From Diplonema papillatum (taxonomy: Eukaryota > Euglenozoa > Diplonemea > Diplonemida > Diplonemidae): a stretch of 64,000 bases of DNA. Below, piece after piece: positions 45,277 through 57,021 of the stretch. The translations under genes and the position numbers were made by a program. The notes beneath the pieces are model-generated. The model had not been told where the DNA came from and did not search any database. It saw only the letters and a list, made by a program, of their open reading frames with translations. Position 1 is the stretch's first letter; each line of letters begins with the position of its first letter. Where the stretch lies: assembly GCA_030068145.1 (NCBI GenBank), contig JAPJBO010000343.1, positions 155,083 through 219,082 on the forward strand, given 5' to 3'.

Positions 45277-48200
45277 ATGTGCCTAAAAAAGGACAATGTT
45301 CCTGAAGTCGACTGCGGAAGTTGTGTGCCCTACTGGCAGCTCGACTTTCTGCTGTTGTTAAGATGCTTGCGGCAAGCAAGCCCAGCGTTGCCCATTCTGT
45401 TCCTGTATTACGAGGAAATTGGCTTGACTGTGAGCGATATGTTCATGGTGTCCTCCATCAACAGTATTGTGACCATCGTTAGCGAAGTGCCCAGTGGTTG
45501 GGTTGCTGATCGTCTTCAACGGAAAAAAACATTGCTGGCGGCATTTTTCACATTAGCTTTCAGCTACTGGCTGCTTTCTCTCGCTAGTTACAGTGTATAC
45601 TTCGTGTGGGTAGCAGCTGTCGTCAAGCCTATTGCTATTGCTCTGTTCTCAGGAACTGATGTGGCAGTTGTCCATGAGACTGTGCGGGCGCTGGGCCTAC
45701 CTGCATCAGAGGGCTATCGCTGCGAGTCGCAGCATGTGTTCTATGTGCTGCTCACCGAGGCTTTTTTCTGTGTTGTCGGCGGTTATGTGTCTTCAGCAAT
45801 GTCTTTGCAGCATGCCGTACTGATGTCGGTGCTGCCCGGGCTGGTTGGTGGAATGCTCTGCTGGTTGTTGTTGGTTTCGCCGCCTGTCATAGCACCTGCT
45901 GGGAAGCATAACGCCTCGCAAGAAGTCCCGCCGTTCCGTACCATCCTGCAGCACTCTGTTGTAGGCATCTTGCCGCAGACAGCGGTGCTCAGTGCCTGCA
46001 CATATTTTACGATCTGGATCAATCCGGTGTGTGTTCTTTCCCCCAAACTACGCACTTCTTTTCCAGAGATGCAGTTGTACAATATCCTGTTTGGATACAG
46101 CAATCAGACCTGTATCACATGCAAAACCCGTAGCCCTCTTTGAAAACAACTGGGAATGTAGTGCGTTGCTCAGGGTAGTCGAAGACCTGACAATCAACTG
46201 GGAAGGCGACAGACCTCCATGGATGTACGATGCACGAATGCTCCTTAGAAACACACAACTGGCAGATGCTTTGGAAGCTGTCAGACGTGGACCCTTCATT
46301 GTTTGGATGGGTCGCCAGTGCCATCACGCTTTGTTCTGCTGTCGGGTCACGCGTATCACCACAGATTCTCAAGCGGTGCAACGACAAAAAGGAGCGTGTG
46401 GTCAGTGTCCTCTGGTATGCCAGTTCACGTTCACATGCACTTGCAAGACAACCATAAGTGCGTCTAGCTGGTCTTGAGTGGTGCAGAAACTCGCTCGCAT
46501 CCTAGCACAACGGAGCAAAAGCGCGCCCTAGAGGGTGGGATAGTTCAGGAAATCGCAAAAGGCGCCATCTAGAGGGTGGGATAGCTCGGAAGGTTGCAAA
46601 AAGCGTGTCCTAGAGGGCGGGATAGCTCAGGAAATTGCAAAAGGCACCATCTAGAGGGTGGGATAGCTCAGGAAATCGCAAAAAACGCATTGTAGAGGGT
46701 GGGATAGCTCAGGAAGTTGCAAAAAGCGCGTTGTAGGGGGTGGGATAGCTCAGGAAATCGCAAAAGCCGCCTACCGGAGGGTGGGATAGCTCAGGAAGTT
46801 GCAAAAAGCGCGTCGTAGAGGGTGGGATAGTTCAGGAAATCGCAAAAGGCGCCATCTAGAGGGTGGGATAGCTCGGGAAACTGCAAAAAGCGCGTTGTAG
46901 AGGGTGGGATAGCTCGGAAAGTTGCAAAAAGCGTGTCCTAGAGGGTGGGATAGCTCAGGAATTGCAAAAGACACCATCTAGAGGGTGGGATAGCTCAGGA
47001 AATTGCAAAAAACGCATTGTAGAGGGTGGGATAGCTCAGGAAGTTGCAAAAAGCGCGTTGTAGGGGGTGGGATAGCTCGGGAAATCGCAAAAGCCGCCTA
47101 CCGGAGGGTGGGATAGCTCAGGAAGTTGCAAAAAGCGCGTTGCATAGGGTGGGATAGCTCGGGAAACTGCAAGAAGCGCGTTGTAGAGGGGTGGGATAGC
47201 TCGGAAAGCGCGTCCTAGAGGGTGGTAGCTCAGGAAATTGCAAAAGGCACCATCTAGAGGGTGGGATAGCTCGGAAGATCGCAAAGACGACTTTGCCGAA
47301 GAGCATGATAGTGACAAAAGAAGAGTCTCAAATTAGTGCCCTCGAGTCCTTGTATCTGAGCCAGCTCTTGGAGTTAGCCAAAGTGTGTGAAGCAGCTCCG
47401 CCAACTCAACGTTCGAAGAAGGATGTCCTGGTCGAGTTGCTGAGTCCTCACTTTGGAGAGCTCGAAGAAGAACAATACACCACAATAAACGCAAGAAGTT
47501 CGAACCATGATGGCAAACAGCGAGCAGTCTCGGGGCGAAGCAAAAGAAAAGAAGAAGCGTGTCCGTGCCTCGCAGGGCCCGTCCTCCCCACCGAGGGGGA
47601 AGCGAACTACGCCGGGGAAGCCCCTTTGAAAACGTGCCCTGTTCTGTCCCTTGGCTTTTGGTGGTTTGCGAAAGTGCCGGCTCCGTCTTGCATGGCATGC
47701 TACTTATCGAGGCATCCGGAAAACGATGTGACACAGGAAACGGCCGGCTTGGTCTTCCTTGTACGGCATGGAAACCATTATTTAGCAAGCCGGCAAAAAG
47801 AAACTGCGGCAAAAAAGCCATTTTCTCCAGAATTCCAGTTCCATATTCCTCAAATAGCCAACTTCGTTTCGTTTCTCCGAAGATTTGGTCTAGCATCTCC
47901 CTCGAATGCGCGATTAGATCTACTTTCCTGTGAAGTCCCCTTTTTTCCATGGTAATTGCCCAGGAGACACTGCACCGAGCAGGAAGTTTTTGAGAAGATG
48001 TTCGATCTGAGGGCTGAACCACCTTCCTACCACTCTAACTACTCCACATTCGTGTTTTTTGGGGGTTTTGCATGAAGAATCTCCTCGGATGCGCGATTAG
48101 ATCTACTTTCCTGTGAAACTCCCCTTTTTCCATGGTAGTTGCCCAGGGGACACTGTGCCGAGCAGGAGATTTTTGAGAAGATGTTCGATCCGAGGGCTGA

Positions 48201-48950
48201 ACCACCTTCCTACCACCCTAACTACTCCACAGTCGTATTTTTTGGGGGGTTTTGCATGAAGCATCTCCCTCAAATGCGCGATTAGATCTACTTTCCTGTG
48301 AAATCCCCCTTTTTCCATGGTAATTGCCCAGGGGACACTGTGCCGAGCAGGAAATTCTTTGAGAAGGTGTTCGATCCGAGGGCTGAACCACCTTCCTACC
48401 AACCTAGCTACTCCACCGTAGTGTTTTTTGGGGGTTTTGCATGAGTTTTCCAGCTGAAACGCGGTAAAAAAGCCCTCATAATTTTTGTCCCAAATTGCCC
48501 CATTGTAGCTTGCCTTGCGTGGGCCCCCCTAAGACAGCTGAAAATTTGTTCACTCACTTCCCGTAGCCTACATCTACACCTCACAGCGGATTGGTTGTGA
48601 TCAGCTATTTCTTGTTTGCGCTGTCCTCGATTTGGTCAACACTCGTTGGAAATGCTCTCCTTGGACTTGCCCGAGGCATCATGTGGCCTCTGGCGACGAA
48701 TTACATCAACGAAAAGGTTGGGAACCAAGATGGCATGCGAGCATCCTGTCTCAGCACATACGCAGGTCTCTGCAAAGGGGCAACAGTCGTGACTGGGCCT
48801 CTCATCGGTCACTCTATAGATGAATTTGGCCTGTACAGTACATGTTCTGGTATTGCTTCTGCCGTCCTGTTGTTGCCCGCGTTGTCGTTGGCAGCCTGCT
48901 CCGAGGCTCCGAAGCTGGCCGGCCGAAAGGAACCCGCGAAGACCTTGTAG
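45277..48950 (+). CDS. Major facilitator superfamily transporter (three exons)
   Basis: Exons 45277-46026, 46266-46414 and 48587-48950 sum to 1,263 nt, a clean 420-aa frame. Intron 1 is 239 nt, phase 0; intron 2 is 2,172 nt, phase 2 (GTATGC...CACAG). Exon 1 covers TM1-6, with the MFS signature between TM2 and TM3 (PSGWVADRLQRKKTLL). Exon 2 carries DVDPSLFGWVASAITLCSAV, a TM7-8 start. Exon 3 carries GLARGIMWPLATNYINEKVG and VTGPLIGHSIDEFGLYSTC for TM9-12. It is probably a plasma- or organelle-membrane secondary transporter; the substrate cannot be told. Single-frame ORFs make the gene look like two broken halves, and only the splice model restores one transporter. Intron 2 contains two satellites and an unrelated ORF. 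Confidence 0.85.
46515..47290. repeat. 41-bp satellite inside MFS intron 2, about 19 units
   Basis: Units of about 41 bp contain AGAGGGTGGGATAGCTCAGG and GCAAAA(A)GCGC, with variants (CCATCTAG, TTGTAG, CCTACCGGAG) arranged in a partly repeating order. That order suggests higher-order duplication. Confidence 0.9.
47305..47955 (+). CDS. ORF within MFS intron 2, SAP-like N-terminus
   Basis: 216 codons from ATG. The start (ALESLYLSQLLELAKVCEA followed by QRSKKDVLVELLSPHFG) resembles the helix-extended-helix of SAP DNA-binding domains. The rest is Cys/Ser/Lys-rich without a known domain and ends inside the 184-bp repeat array. It could be a remnant of a mobile element that enlarged the intron, or chance. 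No expression signal is visible. Confidence 0.3.
   Translation: MIVTKEESQISALESLYLSQLLELAKVCEAAPPTQRSKKDVLVELLSPHFGELEEEQYTTINARSSNHDGKQRAVSGRSKRKEEACPCLAGPVLPTEGEANYAGEAPLKTCPVLSLGFWWFAKVPAPSCMACYLSRHPENDVTQETAGLVFLVRHGNHYLASRQKETAAKKPFSPEFQFHIPQIANFVSFLRRFGLASPSNARLDLLSCEVPFFPW
47885..48441. repeat. 184-bp tandem repeat, three copies, in MFS intron 2
   Basis: Units start at about 47888, 48075 and 48259. They share ATGCGCGATTAGATCTACTT, CCATGGTA(A/G)TTGCCCAGG, GAGGGCTGAACCACCTTCCT and TTTTTTGGGGGTTTTGCATGA with few changes. Confidence 0.9.
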
Positions 48951-51570
48951 CCGATATCCTGGAACCGACACGACTTTCCGAGCGATGCCCTTATCACCGG
49001 ATCTCTCATGACACCCTGAAAATCCTTCGCTGGACTACTGCAACCCACTTGCGCTTAAGAAAAAATACGTCCCAACAATATATAAATGAACCAGCTCTGT
49101 CCGACTTGCCAAGTCGCCGTCTGCGGCGCTTGTTTCAAACGAACATTGCGTGGCACACCAATTGCGCATTTCACCAAGGCTATGACGTACGAAAACTTAG
49201 CAAAAAGCCTCTTGGCAGACACCCGTTTAGCATTTCTTCTTTGGAGAATGGCAGCTGTGACAGCCCACAAGGTATTTCCCATGGTACCGTGGCCCATCCA
49301 GCTCCGTGGTATTCTCTTGAGCGACGGCGTCCTCCGGAAGAGTTTGTTTGCTCGTTGTTCATTAGCAATGCACAGCATATTGCGCACGATTACTTTTCTT
49401 GGGTCCAGATATCAGGGTACGCTTTGTATTCTGCAAGGTGTTTTGAAGTGGCAAATCTCAGTTTTGCGGGATATGCTGGTATACTCTCGAGGTCACACAT
49501 AGTGGCTTTTTTGGGTGGATAGGCGAAGTGAACGCAAATTGCAAGCTGTCGACATTCTGCCTGGAATGAGAAAGCATTGATCCCCGCAGCAGTCTTTGAA
49601 GACAGCTCCGAATTCAGGTAACCTGCCTACGTTTGCCAGGGAAGGTTTGCTGTTGAATAGAACCGCGTTCCGAGGTTGGTATCGCCTGTCAACCGTCTAA
49701 ATGTTATTCACCTTCTGAAGAACACTGAGAACACTGCGAGACTGAATTTGGCGTCCGGCACTTTAAAGTTACGCAACCCCTGTGGAGTCAGAGGCGCTTG
49801 TTTTGTCCCTCTCCTGTAAACCAGAAAAACTAATAAACTGCTCATGCGACACCTGGGGTGAAACAGCCAGGGAGGGTTCACTTTCGATACATGGCCTGCT
49901 GAAGCGGCTAAGCAAGTATTGGCCCAGTTCGTTAGAGGTCTCGTCGGACCTTGCAAGAATTGTCCAGACCAAAACGTATTTATCAACGACAATCAAGCAA
50001 TTAATCTGCTGGTGACCGCCTTTTTTTGGTTAGTGATTCATACCTTAAAGAGACATTCCTTTCAACCAACCCGTGCAAAAAGATATTTGAATCTCGATGC
50101 TGCAAAGATCAAAGCCCAAGTCTCAGTTGTTAGCATGCAATAATTAAGTGCTACCAAGTTGAACGAAGTTGTGGAACCTAGCAGTCGTCCATTGAAAGTC
50201 GATTGGGCTGCTTTTCGTGAGAAATGCCAACACTAACACAAGCACACATGACTTTTGCGAAGAAGATATGGCTGCGTGGGGTCCTTACAAAACGGCATTC
50301 ATCGCGGTCACCCTCGGAAGATGGGACTGTCGGGTCGTCAAGGATTTCAGCCAAGTACCCTTGGACAATCACTGCCCTTGCAAGCATTCACTGGGTGTTT
50401 AGAAAATCCACGCTTCGTTGCATCCCTGAATATGGTAGGGATCCTGTCGTACTGAACAAAGCTTGTTAGAGAAAGGTAGACTGCGCTGCAGTCTGAAGCA
50501 AACAAAGTCTCGTTGTGCGCTCGGTTTTTAAGGTCCAGGGTACCTCTCCATCAGGAAAAACGATGGATTATTTTGTGTGGTGCAGAAGCCACAGAGACAA
50601 TCTTCTTCAAACATTGCCCTCGTTGTTCGACAAGGCTTTGACATAGTGAAGTTCAGAAGCAGATCCTGCAAATAGCAGAACCATCGTGTATCTCTTTCAT
50701 CAACGCTTCGTTTCTTTTTGTACGCCTGCACGCGCCTGAACCCGACGATCAGACGGGCTGCAGAGGCTAAAGCAAAACACATCACGTGCGAAGAGGTAAC
50801 CGCGACGGCAGCAAAGCAGATTGTGCCGGATCTTTTCATGTAGTCAAAACTATGTAGGCCTGCACTGAATGAGCCAAAGCTGAGGTTGCTCAAGAAATCT
50901 GGCAGCAAGTCAGTTGGGAAGGAAGGTCTCGAAGCGCGCGGGAAAGTCGTGAGCTCTCGTTGAAGAGTGCGTGTGAAATTGGTGCCGCCGCAGTTGCAGA
51001 AGAGAACCTTGCCGAATTTGCAACAACTTGGTGGGCTCTGCCCTGCAGAAGAACATGCTACAGAGACTTCTGGGGGAACCGTCTCCTTGTCGGACTGTGC
51101 GCGCATCTACAGAAGGCGGACGTCCGAACACACCTCGTTCCGAGTCAGAACATGGTTGCGGACATGGACACGAGGAGTGTATAAGCTAATGAATGCGGAG
51201 AGAAGAAAGGGGGGGGGGGGGCATAGATGGAAACATAAAACCCAAAACCCAAGGCCACCAGACACCTAGTATTTGGTGGGCCAGCCACTACTGGGCGGCT
51301 GGTCCTTTTTCCCGATCGAATATACACACCTCCGAATCTAAACGGGCGAAGCCCGGCTTTTCTTTGCACCTTCCAAAAAAGAGGGGGGGATCCGGGGGGC
51401 ACCGCCCCCCGGCCGAACGGTACGGTACAGCGACACAGATCGTGCGGTGAAAAACCTCAAGCTTCACGGATTTCCAAGGGAATCTGTGAAGCTTTACGAA
51501 CCTTCACACTCGTATTTCTTAGTTTCGAGTCCCCCACCAACGAGACCTGTAACCGAGTTTAACTAGTGCG
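48951..51570. other. No assigned gene
   Basis: Two ORFs stand out but are unproven. One is 49086-49502 forward (138 codons, CPTCQVAVCGACFK near the start, a possible zinc pair). The other is 50528-51106 reverse (192 codons from ATG, Ser/Cys/Arg-rich, no known domain). A G-run (51212-51223) and a GC-rich GGCACCGCCCCCCGG stretch (51390-51412) precede the satellite. Confidence 0.35.
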
Positions 51571-51577
51571 TACCCAC

Positions 51578-52197
51578 TGTAACCACTTGTAACCACTTGT
51601 AACCGGGTGTAACCAGTCTGTAACCGGGATGTAACCGCTGTAACCACTTGTAACCAGCATGTAACCGCTGTAACCGAGTGTAACCAGTCTGTAACCGGGA
51701 TGTATCCGCTGTAACCACTTGTAACCAGCATGTAACCACTGTAACCGAGTGTAACCAGTCTGTAACCGGGATGTAACCGCTGTAACCACTTGTAACCAGC
51801 ATGTAACCACTGTAACCGAGTGTAACCAGTCTGTAACCGGGATGTAACCGCTGTAACCACTTGTAACCAGCATGTAACCACTGTAACCGAGTGTAACCAG
51901 TCTGTAACCGGGATGTAACCGCTGTAACCACTTGTAACCAGCATGTAACCACTGTAACCGAGTGTAACCAGTCTGTAACCGGGATGTAACCGCTGTAACC
52001 ACTTGTAACCAGCATGTAACCACTGTAACCGAGTGTAACCAGTCTGTAACCGGGATGTAACCGCTGTAACCACTTGTAACCAGCATGTAACCACTGTAAC
52101 CGAGTGTAACCAGTCTGTAACCGGGATGTAACCGCTGTAACCACTTGTAACCAGCATGTAACCACTGTAACCGAGTGTAACCAGTCTGTAACCGGGA
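51578..52197. repeat. 71-bp higher-order satellite built from TGTAACC units
   Basis: Between eight and nine 71-bp units, each made of seven GTAACC-led subunits of 9-11 bp (GTAACCGCT, GTAACCACTT, GTAACCAGCAT, GTAACCACT, GTAACCGAGT, GTAACCAGTCT, GTAACCGGGAT). All three minus-strand frames are open for over 200 codons because the period is not a multiple of three. They encode one shared cycle (GYSGYMLVTSGYSGYIPVT). Confidence 0.95.
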
Positions 52198-52775
52198 TCC
52201 CAAACGCAGAATAGTCTCTTCTTCCTCCTCTCGAACGTCTTCCTCCAACGTCTCATTGTACTAGGCCGGCGCAAAAACCAAAGGGATGGGAAATAAGAAA
52301 ACGAATATGCTCCGAGGTAATCAACAAACCACGAAAGGGCTCCAAGCGCGGCACGTCAAGTGACCCACCGCCAGCAGCAAAGAAACGAAAGTGCGCCAGA
52401 TGTGGTGATTCGGGTCACAACGTTTTGACATGCAAGAAGCAGGATGATACATAGCAGATCGGTGAATGTCGTTTTCCCTTGTTCCCTTATCAAACAAAGA
52501 TGGAACCCAAAAAACACCGAATTCCAATGTGGAGAGCGGCTCACAACGTGTACTTTCCGGACAAGAAGATGCCACATGTCAACATATGACACGGAAGATT
52601 TGTGTTTGCCCAAGATCATCCATTCTCTGTCGCCAGCGTCTCGACCCTGAGACGTGAATCTGAAAGTAACACCTCCCGCTTCAGGCTGCCCGTGATGCAG
52701 TCTGCATCTGATTGCTACCACCCACACATTGTGTTCGTGTCGTTGTACATTTTAGCCGCTCACGCAACGACACAG

Positions 52776-52874
52776 ATGGTTGGACGGCTCTGCATCTTGC
52801 CAGCCAGAATGGTCACTTGAAGGTTGTCAAGGAATTGATCGCAGCTCGTGCCACGGTCGACGTGCAGGACAATG
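52776..52874 (+). CDS. 99-nt ankyrin-repeat exon, copy A
   Basis: Preceded by ACACAG and followed by a GTATGT donor. Exactly 33 codons in phase 1-1, encoding one ankyrin repeat: (D)GWTALHLASQNGHLKVVKE then LIAARATVDVQDN. A symmetric one-repeat exon can be added or skipped without breaking the frame. Flanking exons of the host gene were not found, apart from copies B and C on the same strand in the same phase. Confidence 0.7.
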
Positions 52875-53142
52875 GTATGTTTTACGATGCGAAGAATGTT
52901 TTTTTGTTCATGTGGGTGCTATGAGGCCCCCACGTGCGAGGCAGATGACATCACAGAAGAGGCATAGGTATTGCAGAAGGGGGTACAGCTACTGGACGTC
53001 CGGCTCAGCAAACTCGAAGGCTTGAATGTAGCCGGTGCTTCTCACTGGCCCCGACGCACGCCAGCGTCCTCCTCCAAACCCTCGCTACCTCTATTTATGT
53101 CTCTCTTTCTCTTTTCTTCCCGCCCTCCCTGCCCCAGAAAAG

Positions 53143-54401
53143 ATGATTGGGTGGGTCGCGTTTCTGCGGACCTTGTTCAATGAGGAAGAGTGGAGGGACG
53201 TGAGTAGAAGCCTCCGAGGCCTCCCGGACGATACGCCCCTTCTGACACTGGAGAGGCTTCCGATGTGGGCACTTCCGGTGCGTGTGCCCAGTCCTGAGCT
53301 GTACCGCAGAGTACAGGACTTGGTGAGAGCGCGTGATCAGAGCTCTCCTGCGCTGGTCAGTCCCGTAACACGGGTTGAGAAGAGGTCAACGTCTCAGCGG
53401 CGGGCGCTAAAGCGTGCCCTCGAGGACGTCCCCCTGATGCAGCCCGCCCTCGCATGAGGAGCCTGTAGACGACTGCAGGCACAAGGAGGGTCAACAACTC
53501 GAACACGGCCACGTACAGGGAGTGGCGTGCGAGCGAGGGCGTGCATCCATACCCGACGACGGTCCGGAGGCTTGAGAACTTCGGCGGATACCTGCAGGCA
53601 TGAAAGATGAGGCGTACAAGGCGCCCCACAACATCATCAACGCCATCTTAGCCGAGGACACGGCGGATGGTTGGGTTCTCGAGAATCCTGCTGACGACAT
53701 CCGCAGGATGATCAGAGCGTTGAAGAGAGCGGCGCCTGACCCTGAGAGCGACGAGCCCCGAGGCGCCGCACAGTCCCGTCAGATCTTCGGCTTCGTGCGG
53801 ACCGTTGGCGGGTACGGCGCGGATGTGCAGCTGCTGGGTGAGCACTTCACTCTCCATGCAGTCGATCCTGACGGAGGATGTCGGCGTCGGCGAGGGCGGC
53901 GTGAGGGTTGGATCGACTATGTTCAAGGCAACAGGGACGTGCAGTAGATACCTCACCTTTGAAAGCATCAATCTCTACACTCTAACTCGTCTCTCTCTCT
54001 CTCTCTCAATCTGTTGCCCCCTTTGCTCCTGCCGAATGGACCCTACAGCGTGCCAGAGTCTATTCTGTACTGCCCTGTCGAGGTCTTTTCCCTTCTGAAA
54101 CTCATGGCCAAGGGGAAACGCCTCTTGTGCCCGTTTCCCGTCCATGCCTCGTTTAGGGATGCCCTCCGCGGGACTGCGGGGAAGCGGGGCATCCTGCAGC
54201 CGTTCAACGACGCCGACTGCTCGGGACGGACGAGGGCGCGTTTTCTAACCCACAGTGCCCGGATAGATGGTTGTTGCATCCCTTCTGAAAGCGGGTATGG
54301 ACCCCATGCAGGTTCAAAAGATGGGTGATTGGGCATCAGGAGACATGGTGACCCACTACGACGAGAAAGTCCTAAGGGACCCAGGGTGTGTTGAGGCGTA
54401 A
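53143..54401 (+). pseudogene. Decayed tyrosine recombinase, copy 1
   Basis: Split across frames. MIGWVAFLRTLFNEEEWRDV is N-terminal. A core-binding segment follows (NSNTATYREWRASEG, YPTTVRRLENFGGYLQ, then frameshift to YKAPHNIINAILAED, NPADDIRRMIRALKR). Next come a hairpin-like stretch (TEDVGVGEGGVRVGSTMFKA) and HSARIDGC. After a last frameshift, LLKAGMDPMQVQKMGDWASG runs to THYDEKVL. H-x-x-R and the terminal Tyr are visible but no single frame is intact. It could derive from a Crypton- or DIRS-like element. Confidence 0.6.
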
Positions 54402-54498
54402 AAAGCTTACACCGAGCCACTCGAAGTTCTCGTACAGAAAGTGAAGAACAAGAAGGCAACCCGTGTCCCCGACGTCGACTGCGAGACATGCCACCGAA

Positions 54499-54861
54499 GA
54501 ACGGAGGGCTCCACAAAAGAGCTCTACGTTTTCCCAAGTGTGATGGATGTGGCTCTTAAGCAAGATCCCATATATTTACTACGTTTTACAAGGTTGCCCA
54601 CCAAATTTACCAATTCTTACAAACGTCACAATCATAGCAAGATGAATGAAAAAAGACCCCGCCTCGTTTACCCATGCCGTTCATTTGAAGGAATCCATCC
54701 GTGAGACTTACGCCGTCCAAGTGCCCGTGCCTTGCAACCCTTGAGTGCAAGTATAATATTATACTTCCTCCCGTTACGATACCGCTCCTGGGGGGCAGGG
54801 AAAAAAAGCGAAGGATGAAAAGCAATGGTGAGGTCCGTCCCCTTCGATGTGGTTGTTGCAA
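54499..54861. other. Spacer between duplication copies
   Basis: Unique to copy 1's right flank, and reappears inverted at 59690-59938. A palindromic AGTATAATATTATACT lies at 54751-54766, and the upstream part of the zinc-knuckle frame (RPLRCGCCKRICSEV) begins here. Confidence 0.6.
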
Positions 54862-55336
54862 ACGAATATGCTCCGAGGTAATCAACAAACCACGAAAGGG
54901 CTCCAAGCGCGGCACGTCAAGTGACCCACCGCCAGCAGCAAAGAAACGAAAGTGCGCCAGATGTGGTGATTCGGGTCACAACGTTTTGACATGCAAGAAG
55001 CAGGATGATACATAGCAGATCGGTGAATGTCGTTTTCCCTTGTTCCCTTATCAAACAAAGATGGAACCCAAAAAACACCGAATTCCAATGTGGAGAGCGG
55101 CTCACAACGTGTACTTTCCGGACAAGAAGATGCCACATGTCAACATATGACACGGAAGATTTGTGTTTGCCCAAGATCATCCATTCTCTGTCGCCAGCGT
55201 CTCGACCCTGAGACGTGAATCTGAAAGTAACACCTCCCGCTTCAGGCTGCCCGTGATGCAGTCTGCATCTGATTGCTACCACCCACACATTGTGTTCGTG
55301 TCGTTGTACATTTTAGCCGCTCACCCAATGACACAG

Positions 55337-55435
55337 ATGGTTCGACGGCTCTGCATCTTGCCAGCGGGAACGGTCACTCAGAAGTTGTCAAGGAATTGAT
55401 CGCAGCTGGTGCCAAGGTCGACGTGCAGGACAATG
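55337..55435 (+). CDS. 99-nt ankyrin-repeat exon, copy B
   Basis: Same splice sites and phase as copy A, encoding (D)GSTALHLASGNGHSEVVKE then LIAAGAKVDVQDN. Ten nucleotide differences from copy A give six amino-acid changes and one silent change, in a block otherwise about 99.5% identical. Confidence 0.7.
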
Positions 55436-55703
55436 GTATGTTTTACGATGCGAAGAATGTTTTTTTGTTCATGTGGGTGCTATGAGGCCCCCACGTGTGA
55501 GGCAGATGACATCACAGAAGAGGCATAGGTATTGCAGAAGGGGGTACAGCTACTGGACGTCCGGCTCAGCAAACTCGAAGGCTTGAATGTAGCCGGTGCT
55601 TCTCACTGGCCCCGACGCACGCCAGCGTCCTCCTCCAAACCCTCGCTACCTCTATTTATGTCTCTCTTTCTCTTTTCTTCCCGCCCTCCCTGCCCCAGAA
55701 AAG

Positions 55704-56924
55704 ATGATTGGGTGGGTCGCGTTTCTGCGGACCTTGTTCAATGAGGAAGAGTGGAGGGACGTGAGTAGAAGCCTCCGAGGCCTCCCGGACGATACGACCC
55801 TTCTGACACTGGAGAGGCTTCCGATGTGGGCACTTCCGGTGCGTGTGCCCAGTCCTGAGCTGTACCGCAGAGTACAGGACTTGGTGAGAGCGCGTGATCA
55901 GAGCTCTCCTGCGCTGGTCAGTCCCGTAACACCGGTTGAGAAGAGGTCAACGTCTCAGCGGCGGGCGCTAAAGCGTGCCCTCGAGGACGTCCCCCTGATG
56001 CAGCCCGCCCTCGCATGAGGAGCCTGTACACGACTGCAGGCACAAGGAGGGTCAACAACTCGAACACGGCCACGTACAGGGAGTGGCGTGCGAGCGAGGG
56101 CGTGCATCCATACCCGACGACGGTCCGGAGGCTTGAGAACTTCGGCGGATACCTGTAGGCATGAAAGATGAGGCGTACAAGGCGCCCCACAACATCATCA
56201 ACGCCATCTTAGCCGAGGACACGGCGGATGGTTGGGTTCTCGAGAATCCTGCTGACGACATCCGCAGGATGATCAGAGCGTTGAAGAGAGCGGCGCCTGA
56301 CCCTGAGAGCGACGAGCCCCGAGGCGCCGCACAGTCCCGTCAGATCTTCGGCTTCGTGCGGACCGTTGGCGGGTACGGCGCGGATGTGCAGCTGCTGGGT
56401 GAGCACTTCACTCTCCATGCAGTCGATCCTGACGGAGGATGTCCGCGTCGGCGAGGGCGGCGTGAGGGTTGGATCGACTATGTTCAAGGCAACAGGGACG
56501 TGCAGTAGATACCTCACCTTTGAAAGCATCAATCTGTTGCCCCCTTTGCTCCTGCCGAATGGACCCGACAGCGTGCCAGAGTCTATTCTGTACTGCCCTG
56601 TCGAGGTCTTTTCCCTTCTGAAACTCATGGCCAAGGGGAAACGCCTCTTGTGCCCGTTTCCCGTCCATGCCTCGTTTAGGGATGCCCTCCGCGGGACTGC
56701 GGGGAAGCGGGGCATCCTGCAGCCGTTCAACGACGCCGACTGCTCGGGACGGACGAGGGCGCGTTTTCTAACCCACAGTGCCCGGATAGATGGTTGTTGC
56801 ATCCCTTCTGAAAGCGGGTATGGACCCCATGCAGGTTCAAAAGATGGGTGATTGGGCATCAGGAGACATGGTGACCCACTACGACGAGAAAGTCCTAAGG
56901 GACCCAGGGTGTGTTGAGGCGTAA
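55704..56924 (+). pseudogene. Decayed tyrosine recombinase, copy 2
   Basis: Carries the same frameshifts and stops as copy 1, so the gene was already dead before the segment duplicated. It lacks the 39-bp CT-rich insert, so its hairpin-to-HxxR region (TEDVRVGEGGVRVGSTMFKA onward) is continuous. Confidence 0.6.
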
Positions 56925-57021
56925 AAAGCTTACACCGAGCCACTCGAAGTTCTCGTACAGAAAGTGAAGAACAAGAAGGCAACCCGTGTCCCCGACGTCG
57001 ACTGCGAGACATGCCACCGAA

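Larger units (their letters stand above)
52301..54498 (+). repeat. Segmental duplication, copy 1
   Basis: Corresponds to 54862-57021 at a constant offset of 2,561 up to about 53970, where copy 1 has an extra 39-bp CT-rich stretch between TCAATCT direct repeats. Outside the ankyrin exon I count about nine substitutions in 2.1 kb. It contains a zinc-knuckle fragment (CARCGDSGHNVLTC, of the kind ending MULE transposases), one ankyrin exon and a decayed tyrosine recombinase. Confidence 0.9.
54862..57021 (+). repeat. Segmental duplication, copy 2
   Basis: Near-identical to copy 1. The boundaries are sharp: AACGAATATGCTCCGAGG at the left, GAGACATGCCACCGAA at the right, after which it runs into the 48-bp repeat instead of copy 1's right flank. 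Confidence 0.9.

Noticed and set aside
46515..47290. CRISPR-like or tRNA-cluster array
   Set aside because: Units are contiguous with no unique spacers, the context is eukaryotic and intronic, and the A-box-like GGGATAGCTCAG has no matching anticodon or T-arm.
51519..52274. 251-codon minus-strand repetitive protein
   Set aside because: All three frames are equally open through the 71-bp satellite, so openness is not evidence of coding.
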